A DNA stretch of 8,538 nt, from NCBI GenBank assembly GCA_945869715.1, contig CAMBPP010000060.1, forward strand, positions 1-8,538, in the 5' to 3' direction. This stretch comes from Bifidobacterium breve. GTDB lineage: Bacteria > Actinomycetota > Acidimicrobiia > Acidimicrobiales > Ilumatobacteraceae. Shown piece after piece: positions 1 to 6,919 of this stretch. Positions within the stretch are counted from its first letter, which is position 1, and each line of letters begins with the position of its first letter. The translations under genes were made by a program, and so were the position numbers. The notes under the pieces were generated by a model that saw nothing but the letters and a program-made list of their open reading frames with translations, was not told where the DNA came from and made no database searches.

Positions 1-6
1 CAGAGA

Positions 7-12
7 TAGCCT
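7..12 (+). promoter_or_regulatory. Candidate -10 box of a leaderless lpdA-like transcript
   Basis: TAGCCT fits the actinobacterial -10 pattern TANNNT and ends six bases before the GTG start at 19. That spacing would put the transcription start at or next to the start codon. The window begins too close upstream to look for a -35 box. The motif is short, so this is a prediction only. Confidence 0.35.
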
Positions 13-18
13 TACAAC

Positions 19-1380
19 GTGACAATTCGTTTGGTAATTATTGGTGGTGGCCCGGGTGGGAATACAGCGGCAACGTGGGCTGCGCGGCTGGGGGCGGAGG
101 TGACCATTATCGAACGCGACATTATGGGTGGCGCAGCGCACTTGCTCGACTGCATTCCTTCAAAGGCAATGATTGCAACTGGTGGGGCAGTGAGTGCCAC
201 CGAGCGGTTTGCAGGAATGGGTCTAGAACAACAAACTGCCGAAATTGATGTCGACCATTTGGCGGAACGCATTGAAGGCATTCGCACGCGTTTAGAAAAT
301 ACCACTACACAGTTACTCGACAGCCAAGGCATTCGTATTATTCGCGGTGAAGCGAGTTTTGTTGACCCTCATACGGTGGCAGTGCTTACTGCTGCAGGTG
401 AGGAACGCATTGAAGGCGATGCATTCATTATTGCCACCGGTTCGCGCCCGCGCATTCCGCAGTGGTGCACACCCGACGGCGAGCGCATTCTCATTACCCG
501 TGAGTGCTATCCACCAAAAATCTTTCCGAAAAGCATTGCGGTGGTTGGATCTGGTGTAACAGGTGTGGAATTCGTGCACATGTTTGCTTCCTTCGGTGCA
601 AAGGTGTCGCTTATTGTGAGCCGTCAGCAAGTTCTGCCGGGTAAAGACCCCGAAGCGGCTGCAGTTTTGGAGGAAACGTTTCTCAATAAGGGCGTTGAGT
701 TGTTGAAAGGTGCACGCGCCGAAAGCATTGAGCGCAGCGGCGACGAAGTAATAGTGAAGTGTTCCGATGGCCGTGAAGTGCGCGCCACGCATGCAGTACT
801 TGCTATTGGTTCAGAGCCCAATGTGGAAGGTCTCAATTTAGAAGCTGCCGGTGTTGAACTCGACTCACGTGGCTACATCAACATCGACCAACATTGCCAA
901 ACCAATGTGGGCCATATTTATGCTGCAGGCGACGTGAGTGGCAAGTTGCCGTTGTCATCGGTTGCTTCAATGCAGGGTCGCAAAATTGCCGAGCACCTCA
1001 TGGTGGGTACAAAGGCAAACCATCGTGACCTCGACTACGACAAAGCGGCTTCGGCCATTTTCACCGAGCCAGAACTAGCCGATGTGGGTTTAGTTGAAGC
1101 TGAAGCGTTTTCTTCCGGTCGCAAAATTCGCGTTACTAAAGTGCCGTTTTCATCTACAGCGAAGGCACTCATTCACAACGACCCTCGTGGTTTTGTGAAA
1201 CTCATTTCCGACCCCAACACCGGCGTGGTGTTGGGCGGTAGCATTGTGGGTCGCCATGCAGGCGAACTTATTAGCGTTGTGGCTTTAGCAGTTACAGCCA
1301 ATTTGAAAGTGGCCGACTTGCTCGACAGTTTGTTGGTGCATCCGTCGCTCGCTGAAGCACTCAGTGAATCGGCTGAATAA
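19..1380 (+). CDS. lpdA: LpdA-like FAD-dependent pyridine nucleotide-disulfide oxidoreductase, probable NAD(P)H dehydrogenase (quinone)
   Basis: This 453-residue flavoprotein has the fold of dihydrolipoamide dehydrogenase. Seen: an FAD-binding GGGPGG loop at residues 9-14, an NAD(P)-binding GSGVTG loop near 177-182, the second FAD motif YAAGD at 301-305, and a C-terminal dimerisation domain ending in HPSLAE (441-446). The redox centre that normally reads GGTCLNVGCIPSK is here GGAAHLLDCIPSK (37-49), so the first cysteine is Ala40 and only Cys45 remains. Mycobacterium tuberculosis LpdA (Rv3303c), as I recall it, has the same cysteine loss and works as an NAD(P)H-dependent quinone reductase, so a lipoamide role is unlikely. 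GTG at 19 is chosen because an in-frame TAG lies at 7-9 and the start leaves the usual few residues before the dinucleotide fold. There is no Shine-Dalgarno sequence. The gene converges on the carboxylase gene. Family is certain; the substrate is inferred. Confidence 0.87.
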   Translation: MTIRLVIIGGGPGGNTAATWAARLGAEVTIIERDIMGGAAHLLDCIPSKAMIATGGAVSATERFAGMGLEQQTAEIDVDHLAERIEGIRTRLENTTTQLLDSQGIRIIRGEASFVDPHTVAVLTAAGEERIEGDAFIIATGSRPRIPQWCTPDGERILITRECYPPKIFPKSIAVVGSGVTGVEFVHMFASFGAKVSLIVSRQQVLPGKDPEAAAVLEETFLNKGVELLKGARAESIERSGDEVIVKCSDGREVRATHAVLAIGSEPNVEGLNLEAAGVELDSRGYINIDQHCQTNVGHIYAAGDVSGKLPLSSVASMQGRKIAEHLMVGTKANHRDLDYDKAASAIFTEPELADVGLVEAEAFSSGRKIRVTKVPFSSTAKALIHNDPRGFVKLISDPNTGVVLGGSIVGRHAGELISVVALAVTANLKVADLLDSLLVHPSLAEALSESAE

Positions 1381-1392
1381 AAGCGTTATTCA
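1374..1392. terminator. AT-rich dyad spanning two convergent stop codons; weak candidate bidirectional terminator
   Basis: TGAATAA (1374-1380), a five-base loop AAGCG, and TTATTCA (1386-1392) form a perfect 7-bp inverted repeat that contains the stop codons of both converging genes. Part of the symmetry follows from both proteins ending in Glu followed by TAA. The stem is A/T-rich and has no clear U-tract on either strand, so a termination role is uncertain. Confidence 0.3.
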
Positions 1393-3149
1393 ATAACAAC
1401 AACAACGTCGCCAGAACCGACGGTGTCGCCTTCTTTCACTTTTACTTCTTTGACTTTGCCCGACTTTTCAGCCTGAATTTGGTTTTCCATCTTCATGGCT
1501 TCAAGTACAACAACTGACTGGCCTACTTCAACTTCTTGGCCCACTTCAACAAGCACCTTCACAATGGTTCCTTGCATTGGTACCACAACGTCGCCGCTGC
1601 CGGTTCCGCCAATTGCCCCACCTGCAGAGGCTGCACGTGCTGGCTTCTTAGCCTTTGCAGGGCCAGCAGAAACTGCTTGACCTTCAGGAACCCACATCTT
1701 CACGTTGAAGCGCTTGCCGTTCACTTCCACGGTGGTTTTGCGCTCAATGAGTTCTTCAGCGGCTTCACTTGCAGGGATTGGTGCAGAGGTGCCAACGTTA
1801 GACAGGTCGAGAACTTCTTCAACCCACTTGGTGGAGTGCTTCATTGCTGCGAAGTCGGGGTGTTCCAAAATTGCGATGTCGGCAGGAATGGTGGTGTGTA
1901 CACCTTCAACAACCATTTCATTGAGCGCACGAATGGTGCGAGCAATTGCCGTTGGGCGATCTTTGCCCCACACAATGAGTTTGCCCACGAGGTTGTCGTA
2001 GTACTGGCTCACGGTGTCGCCCGATTCGTAACCAGCATCGAAGCGCACGCCGAAACCATCGGGTGTAACGAGCTTGGTGATGAGACCAGGTGAGGGGAGG
2101 AACTTGCCGCCTGCAGGGTTTTCTGCGTTGATGCGAATTTCAATGGCGTGACCACGACGTGCAGCAAGAACTTCTTTTTGTGTCATGGGAAGTTTTTCAC
2201 CACTGGCAACACGAATTTGCCATTCCACCAGGTCGATGCCGGTGATGACTTCGGTAACTGGGTGTTCCACTTGCAAACGCGTATTCATTTCAAGGAAGAA
2301 AAAGTCTCCGTCTTGGAAAATGAACTCCACGGTTCCTGCGTTGTAATAACCAACTGCTTTGGCAGCTTTGACAGCAGCAGCACCCATGGCTTCTTCAACG
2401 CCATCAGGCAGGTCGAATGCTGGTGCTTCTTCAATGAGTTTTTGGTGACGACGCTGTGCGGAGCAGTCGCGTGTAGAAACCCACACCACGTTGCCGTGTT
2501 GGTCGCCTACGAGCTGCACTTCAATGTGGCGCGGCCAGGTGAGGTAGCGCTCAATGTAAATTTCATCGCGACCAAAGAATGCTTTTGCTTCACGTTGTGC
2601 AGAGTCCATTGCTTCTTGCACTTCATCGGCCGACTTCACAACCTTCATGCCACGACCGCCGCCACCGAAGGCAGCCTTAATGGCAAGTGGCCAACCGTGC
2701 TTGTTGCCGAAGTCTTGAATTTCTTTGGCGGTCGTAACGAACTCGGTGGTGCCCGGAACAATGGGGGCGCCGCCACGTAATGCGGCCTTGCGGCTCGACA
2801 CCTTGTCGCCCATTTCTACAATGGCTGCGGGTGGTGGCCCAATGAAGGCGACCCCAAGGTCGGTAATGGCCTGAGCGAACTCGGCATTCTCAGAGAAAAA
2901 GCCATAGCCAGGGTGAACGCCGTCGGCGCCGCTTTCCTTGATGGCATTCAAAATGGCCTCGGTATTGAGGTAGCTCTCGGCTGCGGTTTGGCCGCCTAAG
3001 GCATATGCCTCATCGGCTAGACGCACATGGAGCGCGTTTCTATCGAGTTCGGAATAGACCGCAGCAGTCTTAATTCCTAGTTCTCGAGCGGCCCGAATAA
3101 CTCGGACAGCAATTTCTCCACGGTTGGCGATGAGGATTTTCTTAAGCAC
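1386..3149 (-). CDS. accA3: Acyl-CoA (acetyl-/propionyl-CoA) carboxylase alpha subunit: biotin carboxylase fused to biotin carboxyl carrier domain
   Basis: This 587-residue cytoplasmic subunit carboxylates its own biotin with ATP and bicarbonate; a separate beta subunit, not in this window, moves the carboxyl group to an acyl-CoA. Seen: N-terminal ILIANRGEIAVRV, Lys116 in MGDKVSS, ATP-grasp glycine loop FGGGGRGM (161-168), TRDCSAQRRHQK (226-237), and the active-site stretch EMNTRLQVEHPVTE (287-300). A flexible Ala/Lys/Pro/Gly linker (about 495-518) leads to a C-terminal carrier domain with biotinyl Lys553 in EAMKMEN. The length is close to M. tuberculosis AccA3 (about 600) and shorter than typical methylcrotonyl or propionyl subunits. 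GTG at 3149 is chosen because translation then starts as MLKKILIANRGE; a TTG at 3206 would add unrelated residues and overlap the ligase gene. It is divergent from the biotin-protein ligase gene that should modify it. The acyl-CoA specificity cannot be read from this subunit. Confidence 0.92.
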   Translation of the reverse strand: MLKKILIANRGEIAVRVIRAARELGIKTAAVYSELDRNALHVRLADEAYALGGQTAAESYLNTEAILNAIKESGADGVHPGYGFFSENAEFAQAITDLGVAFIGPPPAAIVEMGDKVSSRKAALRGGAPIVPGTTEFVTTAKEIQDFGNKHGWPLAIKAAFGGGGRGMKVVKSADEVQEAMDSAQREAKAFFGRDEIYIERYLTWPRHIEVQLVGDQHGNVVWVSTRDCSAQRRHQKLIEEAPAFDLPDGVEEAMGAAAVKAAKAVGYYNAGTVEFIFQDGDFFFLEMNTRLQVEHPVTEVITGIDLVEWQIRVASGEKLPMTQKEVLAARRGHAIEIRINAENPAGGKFLPSPGLITKLVTPDGFGVRFDAGYESGDTVSQYYDNLVGKLIVWGKDRPTAIARTIRALNEMVVEGVHTTIPADIAILEHPDFAAMKHSTKWVEEVLDLSNVGTSAPIPASEAAEELIERKTTVEVNGKRFNVKMWVPEGQAVSAGPAKAKKPARAASAGGAIGGTGSGDVVVPMQGTIVKVLVEVGQEVEVGQSVVVLEAMKMENQIQAEKSGKVKEVKVKEGDTVGSGDVVVVIE

Positions 3150-3153
3150 GAGT

Positions 3154-3160
3154 GACAATC
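3154..3160. promoter_or_regulatory. Candidate bidirectional promoter core shared by the carboxylase and biotin ligase genes
   Basis: Only 18 bp (3150-3167) separate the two divergent start codons. On the + strand GACAAT (3154-3159) sits eight bases before the ligase ATG; on the - strand GATTGT (3160-3155) sits five bases before the carboxylase GTG. Both fit NANNNT, a weak -10 pattern, and they use almost the same base pairs. They lie in a small dyad ACAA-TCT-TTGT (3155-3165). Neither gene has a Shine-Dalgarno sequence. Any -35 contacts would have to lie inside the opposite coding region. This is inferred from position and motif only. Confidence 0.35.
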
Positions 3161-3167
3161 TTTGTAG

Positions 3168-3929
3168 ATGGACATGGATAAAGCGAAGTGGCGTGGAAAC
3201 TGGCAAGTGGAACGAGTACCCGAGACGGGGTCGACCAATGCTGATCTCCTTGCGGGGAATAGCCTAGATGTTCCTCACCGCTATGTACTAACCACTGCGT
3301 TCCAAAGCGCTGGCAAGGGGCGTCTGGGGCGGGTATGGGAGGCGCCGTCGGGGGCGAACCTGTTGGTGTCGGTTCTTTTACGCGATGTGGTGGGCCCGTT
3401 ACACCGGGTCACCCAGCATCTGGGGCTTGCTGCGGCTTTGGTATTGAGCGAAAAGTATGGGTTGCGTGCTGGTGTGAAATGGCCAAACGACGTGGTGGTG
3501 ACCGTGGCTCGAGAGGGCAGCGATGTTGACGTGAAAATTGCTGGCATTTTGGCTCAAGCCGTGGGGAACAACGTGGTGGTGGGTTTGGGGCTCAATGTGA
3601 AGTGGGCGCCGCCGCCCGAGGTGGCCAATGCCACGTGTATGGCCGCGTTGTTGGGGGACACAGTTGTTCCTGAGCCCATTGAGATGCTCGACATGGTGTT
3701 GGCGCGATTTGACGACATTGGTGGTCTCGATGAGCGTGAATCATTTGCGCTGTATCGCAAACACCTACACACGCTGGGTAAGCACGTGCAATGCGAAATG
3801 CCCGACGGTTCATTTGTTGTGGGTCGTGCAGTAGATGTTGGTGCCGATGGGCGATTAAACGTGCTCGATGAGTGTGCTGTGACGCATCACATTGACACCG
3901 CCGACGTAATGCACTTGCGACTTGCTTGA
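3168..3929 (+). CDS. birA: Biotin--[acetyl-CoA-carboxylase] ligase, monofunctional (no DNA-binding domain)
   Basis: This 253-residue cytoplasmic enzyme makes biotinyl-AMP from biotin and ATP and transfers biotin to the carrier lysine of biotin enzymes. Seen: ETGSTNADLL (19-28), the nucleotide-binding loop GKGRLGRVW (49-57), SGANLLVSVLLR (61-72), KWPNDVV with the catalytic-site lysine at 104, KIAGIL (123-128), and GLGLNVKW (139-146). A C-terminal SH3-like domain follows (about 200-253). The protein begins directly with the catalytic domain, so it lacks the N-terminal helix-turn-helix that lets E. coli BirA repress biotin genes. It should therefore not regulate transcription by itself. ATG at 3168 is used; a second in-frame ATG at 3174 is also possible, and neither has a Shine-Dalgarno sequence. 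The obvious client is the BCCP domain encoded by the divergent neighbour. The LCP gene follows 37 bp downstream on the same strand. Confidence 0.92.
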   Translation: MDMDKAKWRGNWQVERVPETGSTNADLLAGNSLDVPHRYVLTTAFQSAGKGRLGRVWEAPSGANLLVSVLLRDVVGPLHRVTQHLGLAAALVLSEKYGLRAGVKWPNDVVVTVAREGSDVDVKIAGILAQAVGNNVVVGLGLNVKWAPPPEVANATCMAALLGDTVVPEPIEMLDMVLARFDDIGGLDERESFALYRKHLHTLGKHVQCEMPDGSFVVGRAVDVGADGRLNVLDECAVTHHIDTADVMHLRLA

Positions 3930-3953
3930 CCGCATTCGTTAGCCAAGAGGCAC

Positions 3954-3959
3954 TACCGT
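3954..3959 (+). promoter_or_regulatory. Candidate -10 box of a leaderless LCP-gene transcript
   Basis: TACCGT fits TANNNT and ends seven bases before the ATG at 3967, consistent with an mRNA that starts at or very near the start codon. It would give the LCP gene its own promoter, although it lies only 37 bp after the ligase gene. AGAGG at 3946-3950 is 16 bases from the ATG and is too distant to be a good ribosome-binding site. Confidence 0.38.
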
Positions 3960-3966
3960 ATTTTCA

Positions 3967-4947
3967 ATGAAGTCAATGCGCTACCTCGTTGCCGTTGGCC
4001 TTGCAATCATTGTTGCGTGTGCTGGCGCTGCGGGTTTGGTGTCGGGAGCGAAGAGCCAACTTGAAGGTGTAGCGCGAGTAGACGTGGTTGTTGCAGAACT
4101 TGCGCCGCCATCTGATGGCTTCGAAAACTATTTGTTGGTGGGTACCGACAGCCGTGAGGGTGTTGACCCAAATGACCCCGACTACGCCACCATGGGCGGC
4201 GACTTGGGTAGCCAACGCAGTGACACCATCATGGTATTGCGCTATGACACCGCTGCACAAACGGCAGCATTGATGTCGTTCCCTCGCGATCTATATGTGA
4301 CCATCGGCAATGGCGAGAAAAAGAACCGTATCAATACGACCTACAGCTTGGGCGCCGACATGCTCATTCGCACCATTCGTGCCAACTTCAATATTCCTAT
4401 TCACCATTATGTGGAAATTAACTTCCAAGGTTTTAAAGAACTTGTTGACGCAGTGGGTGGCGTTCGTGTGTGCGTGCCCTACGGCGCGAAAGATAAAAAC
4501 ACTGGGTTGCGCATACATCGTGGATGCAACTTGCTCAATGGCGTGAAGGCATTGCGATTTGCGCGCAGCCGGCATTACTACCAATTCATTAATAACAAAT
4601 GGCAACTAGAAGGCACGGGCGATATTGGCCGTACCGCACGTCAGCGTCAATTTGTTGCTGCGCTCTTAAAAGACACCGTGAAATATTCAGCTGCGAACCC
4701 ATTTGGTGTTGGCGGCGTGATGCGTTCCATTGTGGGTGCAGTAACAGCCGACCCCGCGCTCGACATTGCCAGTTTCTTAAAGCGCTTGAAACCAGCAGCC
4801 GATGGCAGCATTGCTTCGTACGGGCTCGACGTGCAAAACGACGTGGTGAACGACATGTCGGTGGTGCAGCTGGGCGGCAATTCACGCAGCGTGCTCGAGT
4901 ACTTTGCAGGCATTGGGCCAGCACCCGTGGTAGAGCCGCCGGCGTAA
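3967..4947 (+). CDS. LytR-CpsA-Psr (LCP) family cell-wall glycopolymer ligase
   Basis: This 326-residue protein belongs to the LCP phosphotransferases, which move glycopolymers from polyprenyl-phosphate lipid carriers onto peptidoglycan at the outer face of the membrane; in actinobacteria this includes linking arabinogalactan. Seen: one N-terminal hydrophobic segment (about 5-24) as membrane anchor with the rest predicted outside, then LLVGTDSRE (56-64), RSDTIMVLRYD (84-94), SFPRDLYV (104-111), NRINTTYSLG (120-129), LVDAVGGVRV (159-168), LNGVKALRFARSRH (190-203) and DIGRTARQRQF (219-229). These include the conserved Asp and Arg residues of the family. Cys169 and Cys187 could form an extracytoplasmic disulfide. 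No LytR C-terminal domain follows, so it is a minimal, single-domain LCP protein. ATG at 3967 is the first start after an in-frame TAG at 3940-3942; ATG at 3976 is an alternative. The polymer attached cannot be told from sequence. Confidence 0.9.
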   Translation: MKSMRYLVAVGLAIIVACAGAAGLVSGAKSQLEGVARVDVVVAELAPPSDGFENYLLVGTDSREGVDPNDPDYATMGGDLGSQRSDTIMVLRYDTAAQTAALMSFPRDLYVTIGNGEKKNRINTTYSLGADMLIRTIRANFNIPIHHYVEINFQGFKELVDAVGGVRVCVPYGAKDKNTGLRIHRGCNLLNGVKALRFARSRHYYQFINNKWQLEGTGDIGRTARQRQFVAALLKDTVKYSAANPFGVGGVMRSIVGAVTADPALDIASFLKRLKPAADGSIASYGLDVQNDVVNDMSVVQLGGNSRSVLEYFAGIGPAPVVEPPA

Positions 4948-4951
4948 TTAG

Positions 4952-6919
4952 TTAGTGCGTGCGCGTGAGTTCGCGCACGAAGGTCTCGGCGTTGTGCGCT
5001 TCGCCAATGCGGTTGCCCTGCAAGTAATCGCAACCTAAAACTTTTAAACGCTTCATGTGTTCTTCTGTGCTTACCCATTCGGCAATGACGGTCATGTCGA
5101 GTGAGTGGGCGAGTTGAATAATGGAGCGCACAATGGGGTCGTCGTAACCCTGTTGGCCAAGATCGCGAATAAGTGATCCATCGAGCTTCAATACATCGGC
5201 TGGGAACTTGCGCAGAGATGAAAGCGAAGAGAAGCCGCTACCGAAGTCGTCAATTGCAACACGAATACCGCTGCGCTTCAAGGCATTAATACTGCGCAAA
5301 ATGCTGGGGTTGTCGTTCATCATGGTTGCTTCAGTTACTTCAAAGCACACCTGCATTGGCTCAATGGTGTGCTCACGCAAAGTTGTGAGAGTGCGTTCTA
5401 CAAACGTGGGGTCGGTGAGCTGCTTTGGCGACAAGTTGAGATGCAGTTGGAACGACTTATCGACTGCGCCCGCATCAATGAATTGGCGTAGGTCGTTACA
5501 GGCAAGCGCAATAACAAAATCGCCAATAGGGCCAATCATTCCCGACTCTTCAGCAATGGCCATGAAGTGGGGTGGCGTCAGTTCGCCGTGTTGCGGGTGA
5601 TCCCAGCGTAGGAATGCTTCAACAGCAGTAGTACGCCCAGAGTGCGCAGAGTTAATGGGCTGATATACAAGGCGCATTTGTTTGGCGGCAAGGGCGCGCT
5701 CTAAAGCATTGGTGAGACTGACGCGTTCACGAGCATCGGCGCGCATTTCGGCGCTATAAATTTCAGCGCGTGCTTTGCCGCGTTGCTTGGCGCGATACAT
5801 TGCCGTGTCGGCGTTGTTCAGCAGTGTTTGTGCAGCCTCTGGAGGTGATTGTTCGGCGAGCATTTCTGGTGTTGATAATGCAATACCAATACTGGCGCTT
5901 GTGTAAATTTCGGTTCCTTGCAACACCATTTGCCCGGTGACTGCAGCAAGTATGCGCCCGGCAATGTCGTGAGCAATGTGTTCGTCGGTCACGCCGTCAC
6001 ACAAAATGACGAACTCGTCGCCACCAATACGGGCAACAATGTCTGATGGGCGAGTGGCATTGACGAGACGCTTGGAAATATTGCTGAGCAACACGTCGCC
6101 CACGTTGTGGCCAATGGTGTCGTTCACATCTTTCAAGTTGTCGAGGTCAATAAAGAGCACCGCGGTTCCCGATTTCAGAGTGCGGCTGCGGTCGAGCGCC
6201 TCGGCAAGTTTGCGCAAGAACAACACCCGGTTAGGAAGGCCAGTGAGCGCATCATGGGTGGCTTGGCGAGTGAGTTCGTCTTGCAGTTGTTTCGTTTCAG
6301 TGATGTCGCGGGCAATGGCGCTGAAATGCTGCACCACACCGCTTGCGTCGCGCACTACCTGCAAGGTGAGTGCGAGTGTGCGCACAATGCCATCGGGGCT
6401 ACGAAAACCGAGTTCGCCTTCCCACCTGTTTGCTGCAGGGTGGGTGTCGGTGGCATTCAATACTTCACGTGGCACTTGGTCGCGAATGGCGCGCAAGAAA
6501 GTGTCGGCAACGGTGTCGTTGTTGCGTTGCACGTCGTTGCTGTCGACTCCAACAAGTAAACGTGCGCCATCGTTGCAAAACAACAGGTGGCCGCTGCGAT
6601 CGAACACCAATACTGCATCGGCGCTTACATCGAGCAAGCCAACAAGCTGCTCACTTAACGCACGTCGTGTTACTGCGTCGGTGTAGTCGTGCGCGGTGCC
6701 TACATAACCCGTGACCACATTCGTTGCGTTCATTACTGGCTCTAAATGCAGCGCCACCCAATATTGCGAACCATCGGCGGCCAGCAAACGAAACTCGAGT
6801 GAAAATGGCCCACCGTGTTGGTGAGTATTTTCCCAAGCAACTTCTGCTGCAGCGCGCTCGATCGGCGCGGCGTTCACCCACGGTGCGCAACCCACTACTA
6901 CTGGCGTTCCTCCGAGCAC
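4952..6919 (-). CDS. PAS-PAS-GGDEF-EAL cyclic-di-GMP signalling protein; start codon uncertain
   Basis: Numbered from GTG 6919 (655 residues), the protein has the end of a first PAS domain (1-82), a second PAS (about 90-210), a GGDEF domain (about 217-385) and an EAL domain (about 402-655). There is no transmembrane segment, so it is probably a cytoplasmic sensor. The diguanylate cyclase site is intact, GGDEF at 299-303, with the product-inhibition site RPSD at 290-293. In the EAL half, Glu434, Asn495, Glu527, Asp557-Asp558, Lys578 and Gln634 are kept. EAL reads EAF (434-436) and the usual AEGVE reads AEWVS (613-617), losing the second Glu, so phosphodiesterase activity may be weak or altered. 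The first PAS clearly extends upstream of 6919 in the same frame, where no ATG, GTG or TTG exists before the TAA at 7052-7054. The annotated start therefore probably truncates the true product. The gene converges on the LCP gene with a 4-bp gap. Confidence 0.85.
   Translation of the reverse strand: MLGGTPVVVGCAPWVNAAPIERAAAEVAWENTHQHGGPFSLEFRLLAADGSQYWVALHLEPVMNATNVVTGYVGTAHDYTDAVTRRALSEQLVGLLDVSADAVLVFDRSGHLLFCNDGARLLVGVDSNDVQRNNDTVADTFLRAIRDQVPREVLNATDTHPAANRWEGELGFRSPDGIVRTLALTLQVVRDASGVVQHFSAIARDITETKQLQDELTRQATHDALTGLPNRVLFLRKLAEALDRSRTLKSGTAVLFIDLDNLKDVNDTIGHNVGDVLLSNISKRLVNATRPSDIVARIGGDEFVILCDGVTDEHIAHDIAGRILAAVTGQMVLQGTEIYTSASIGIALSTPEMLAEQSPPEAAQTLLNNADTAMYRAKQRGKARAEIYSAEMRADARERVSLTNALERALAAKQMRLVYQPINSAHSGRTTAVEAFLRWDHPQHGELTPPHFMAIAEESGMIGPIGDFVIALACNDLRQFIDAGAVDKSFQLHLNLSPKQLTDPTFVERTLTTLREHTIEPMQVCFEVTEATMMNDNPSILRSINALKRSGIRVAIDDFGSGFSSLSSLRKFPADVLKLDGSLIRDLGQQGYDDPIVRSIIQLAHSLDMTVIAEWVSTEEHMKRLKVLGCDYLQGNRIGEAHNAETFVRELTRTH
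4958..4979. terminator. GC-rich hairpin between convergent genes, candidate bidirectional terminator
   Basis: CGTGCGCG (4958-4965), loop TGAGTT, and CGCGCACG (4972-4979) make a perfect 8-bp inverted repeat beginning 10 bases after the LCP stop codon and lying in the last codons of the converging cyclic-di-GMP gene. No run of T follows on either strand, so it is not a classical intrinsic terminator. U-tract-poor hairpins have been proposed to terminate in some actinobacteria. The symmetry also encodes protein (residues about 646-653), so its role is uncertain. Confidence 0.4.

Noticed and set aside
2148..2780. Open frame of 210 codons on the + strand opposite the biotin carboxylase gene.
   Set aside because: Cys/His/Phe-rich shadow composition, and it lies fully opposite strongly conserved ATP-grasp sequence.
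3150..3206. Upstream extension of the carboxylase gene to a TTG at 3206.
   Set aside because: The added 19 residues have no counterpart in the family and would overlap the ligase gene by 39 bp; GTG 3149 gives the standard N-terminus.
3946..3950. AGAGG as a ribosome-binding site for the LCP gene.
   Set aside because: It is 16 bases from the ATG, too far for normal Shine-Dalgarno pairing, and no closer start codon is in frame.
5976..6686. Open frame of 236 codons on the + strand opposite the GGDEF region.
   Set aside because: It is rich in Ser, Arg and Thr without domain logic, which is typical of an antisense shadow of a real gene; the opposite strand encodes clear PAS and GGDEF motifs.
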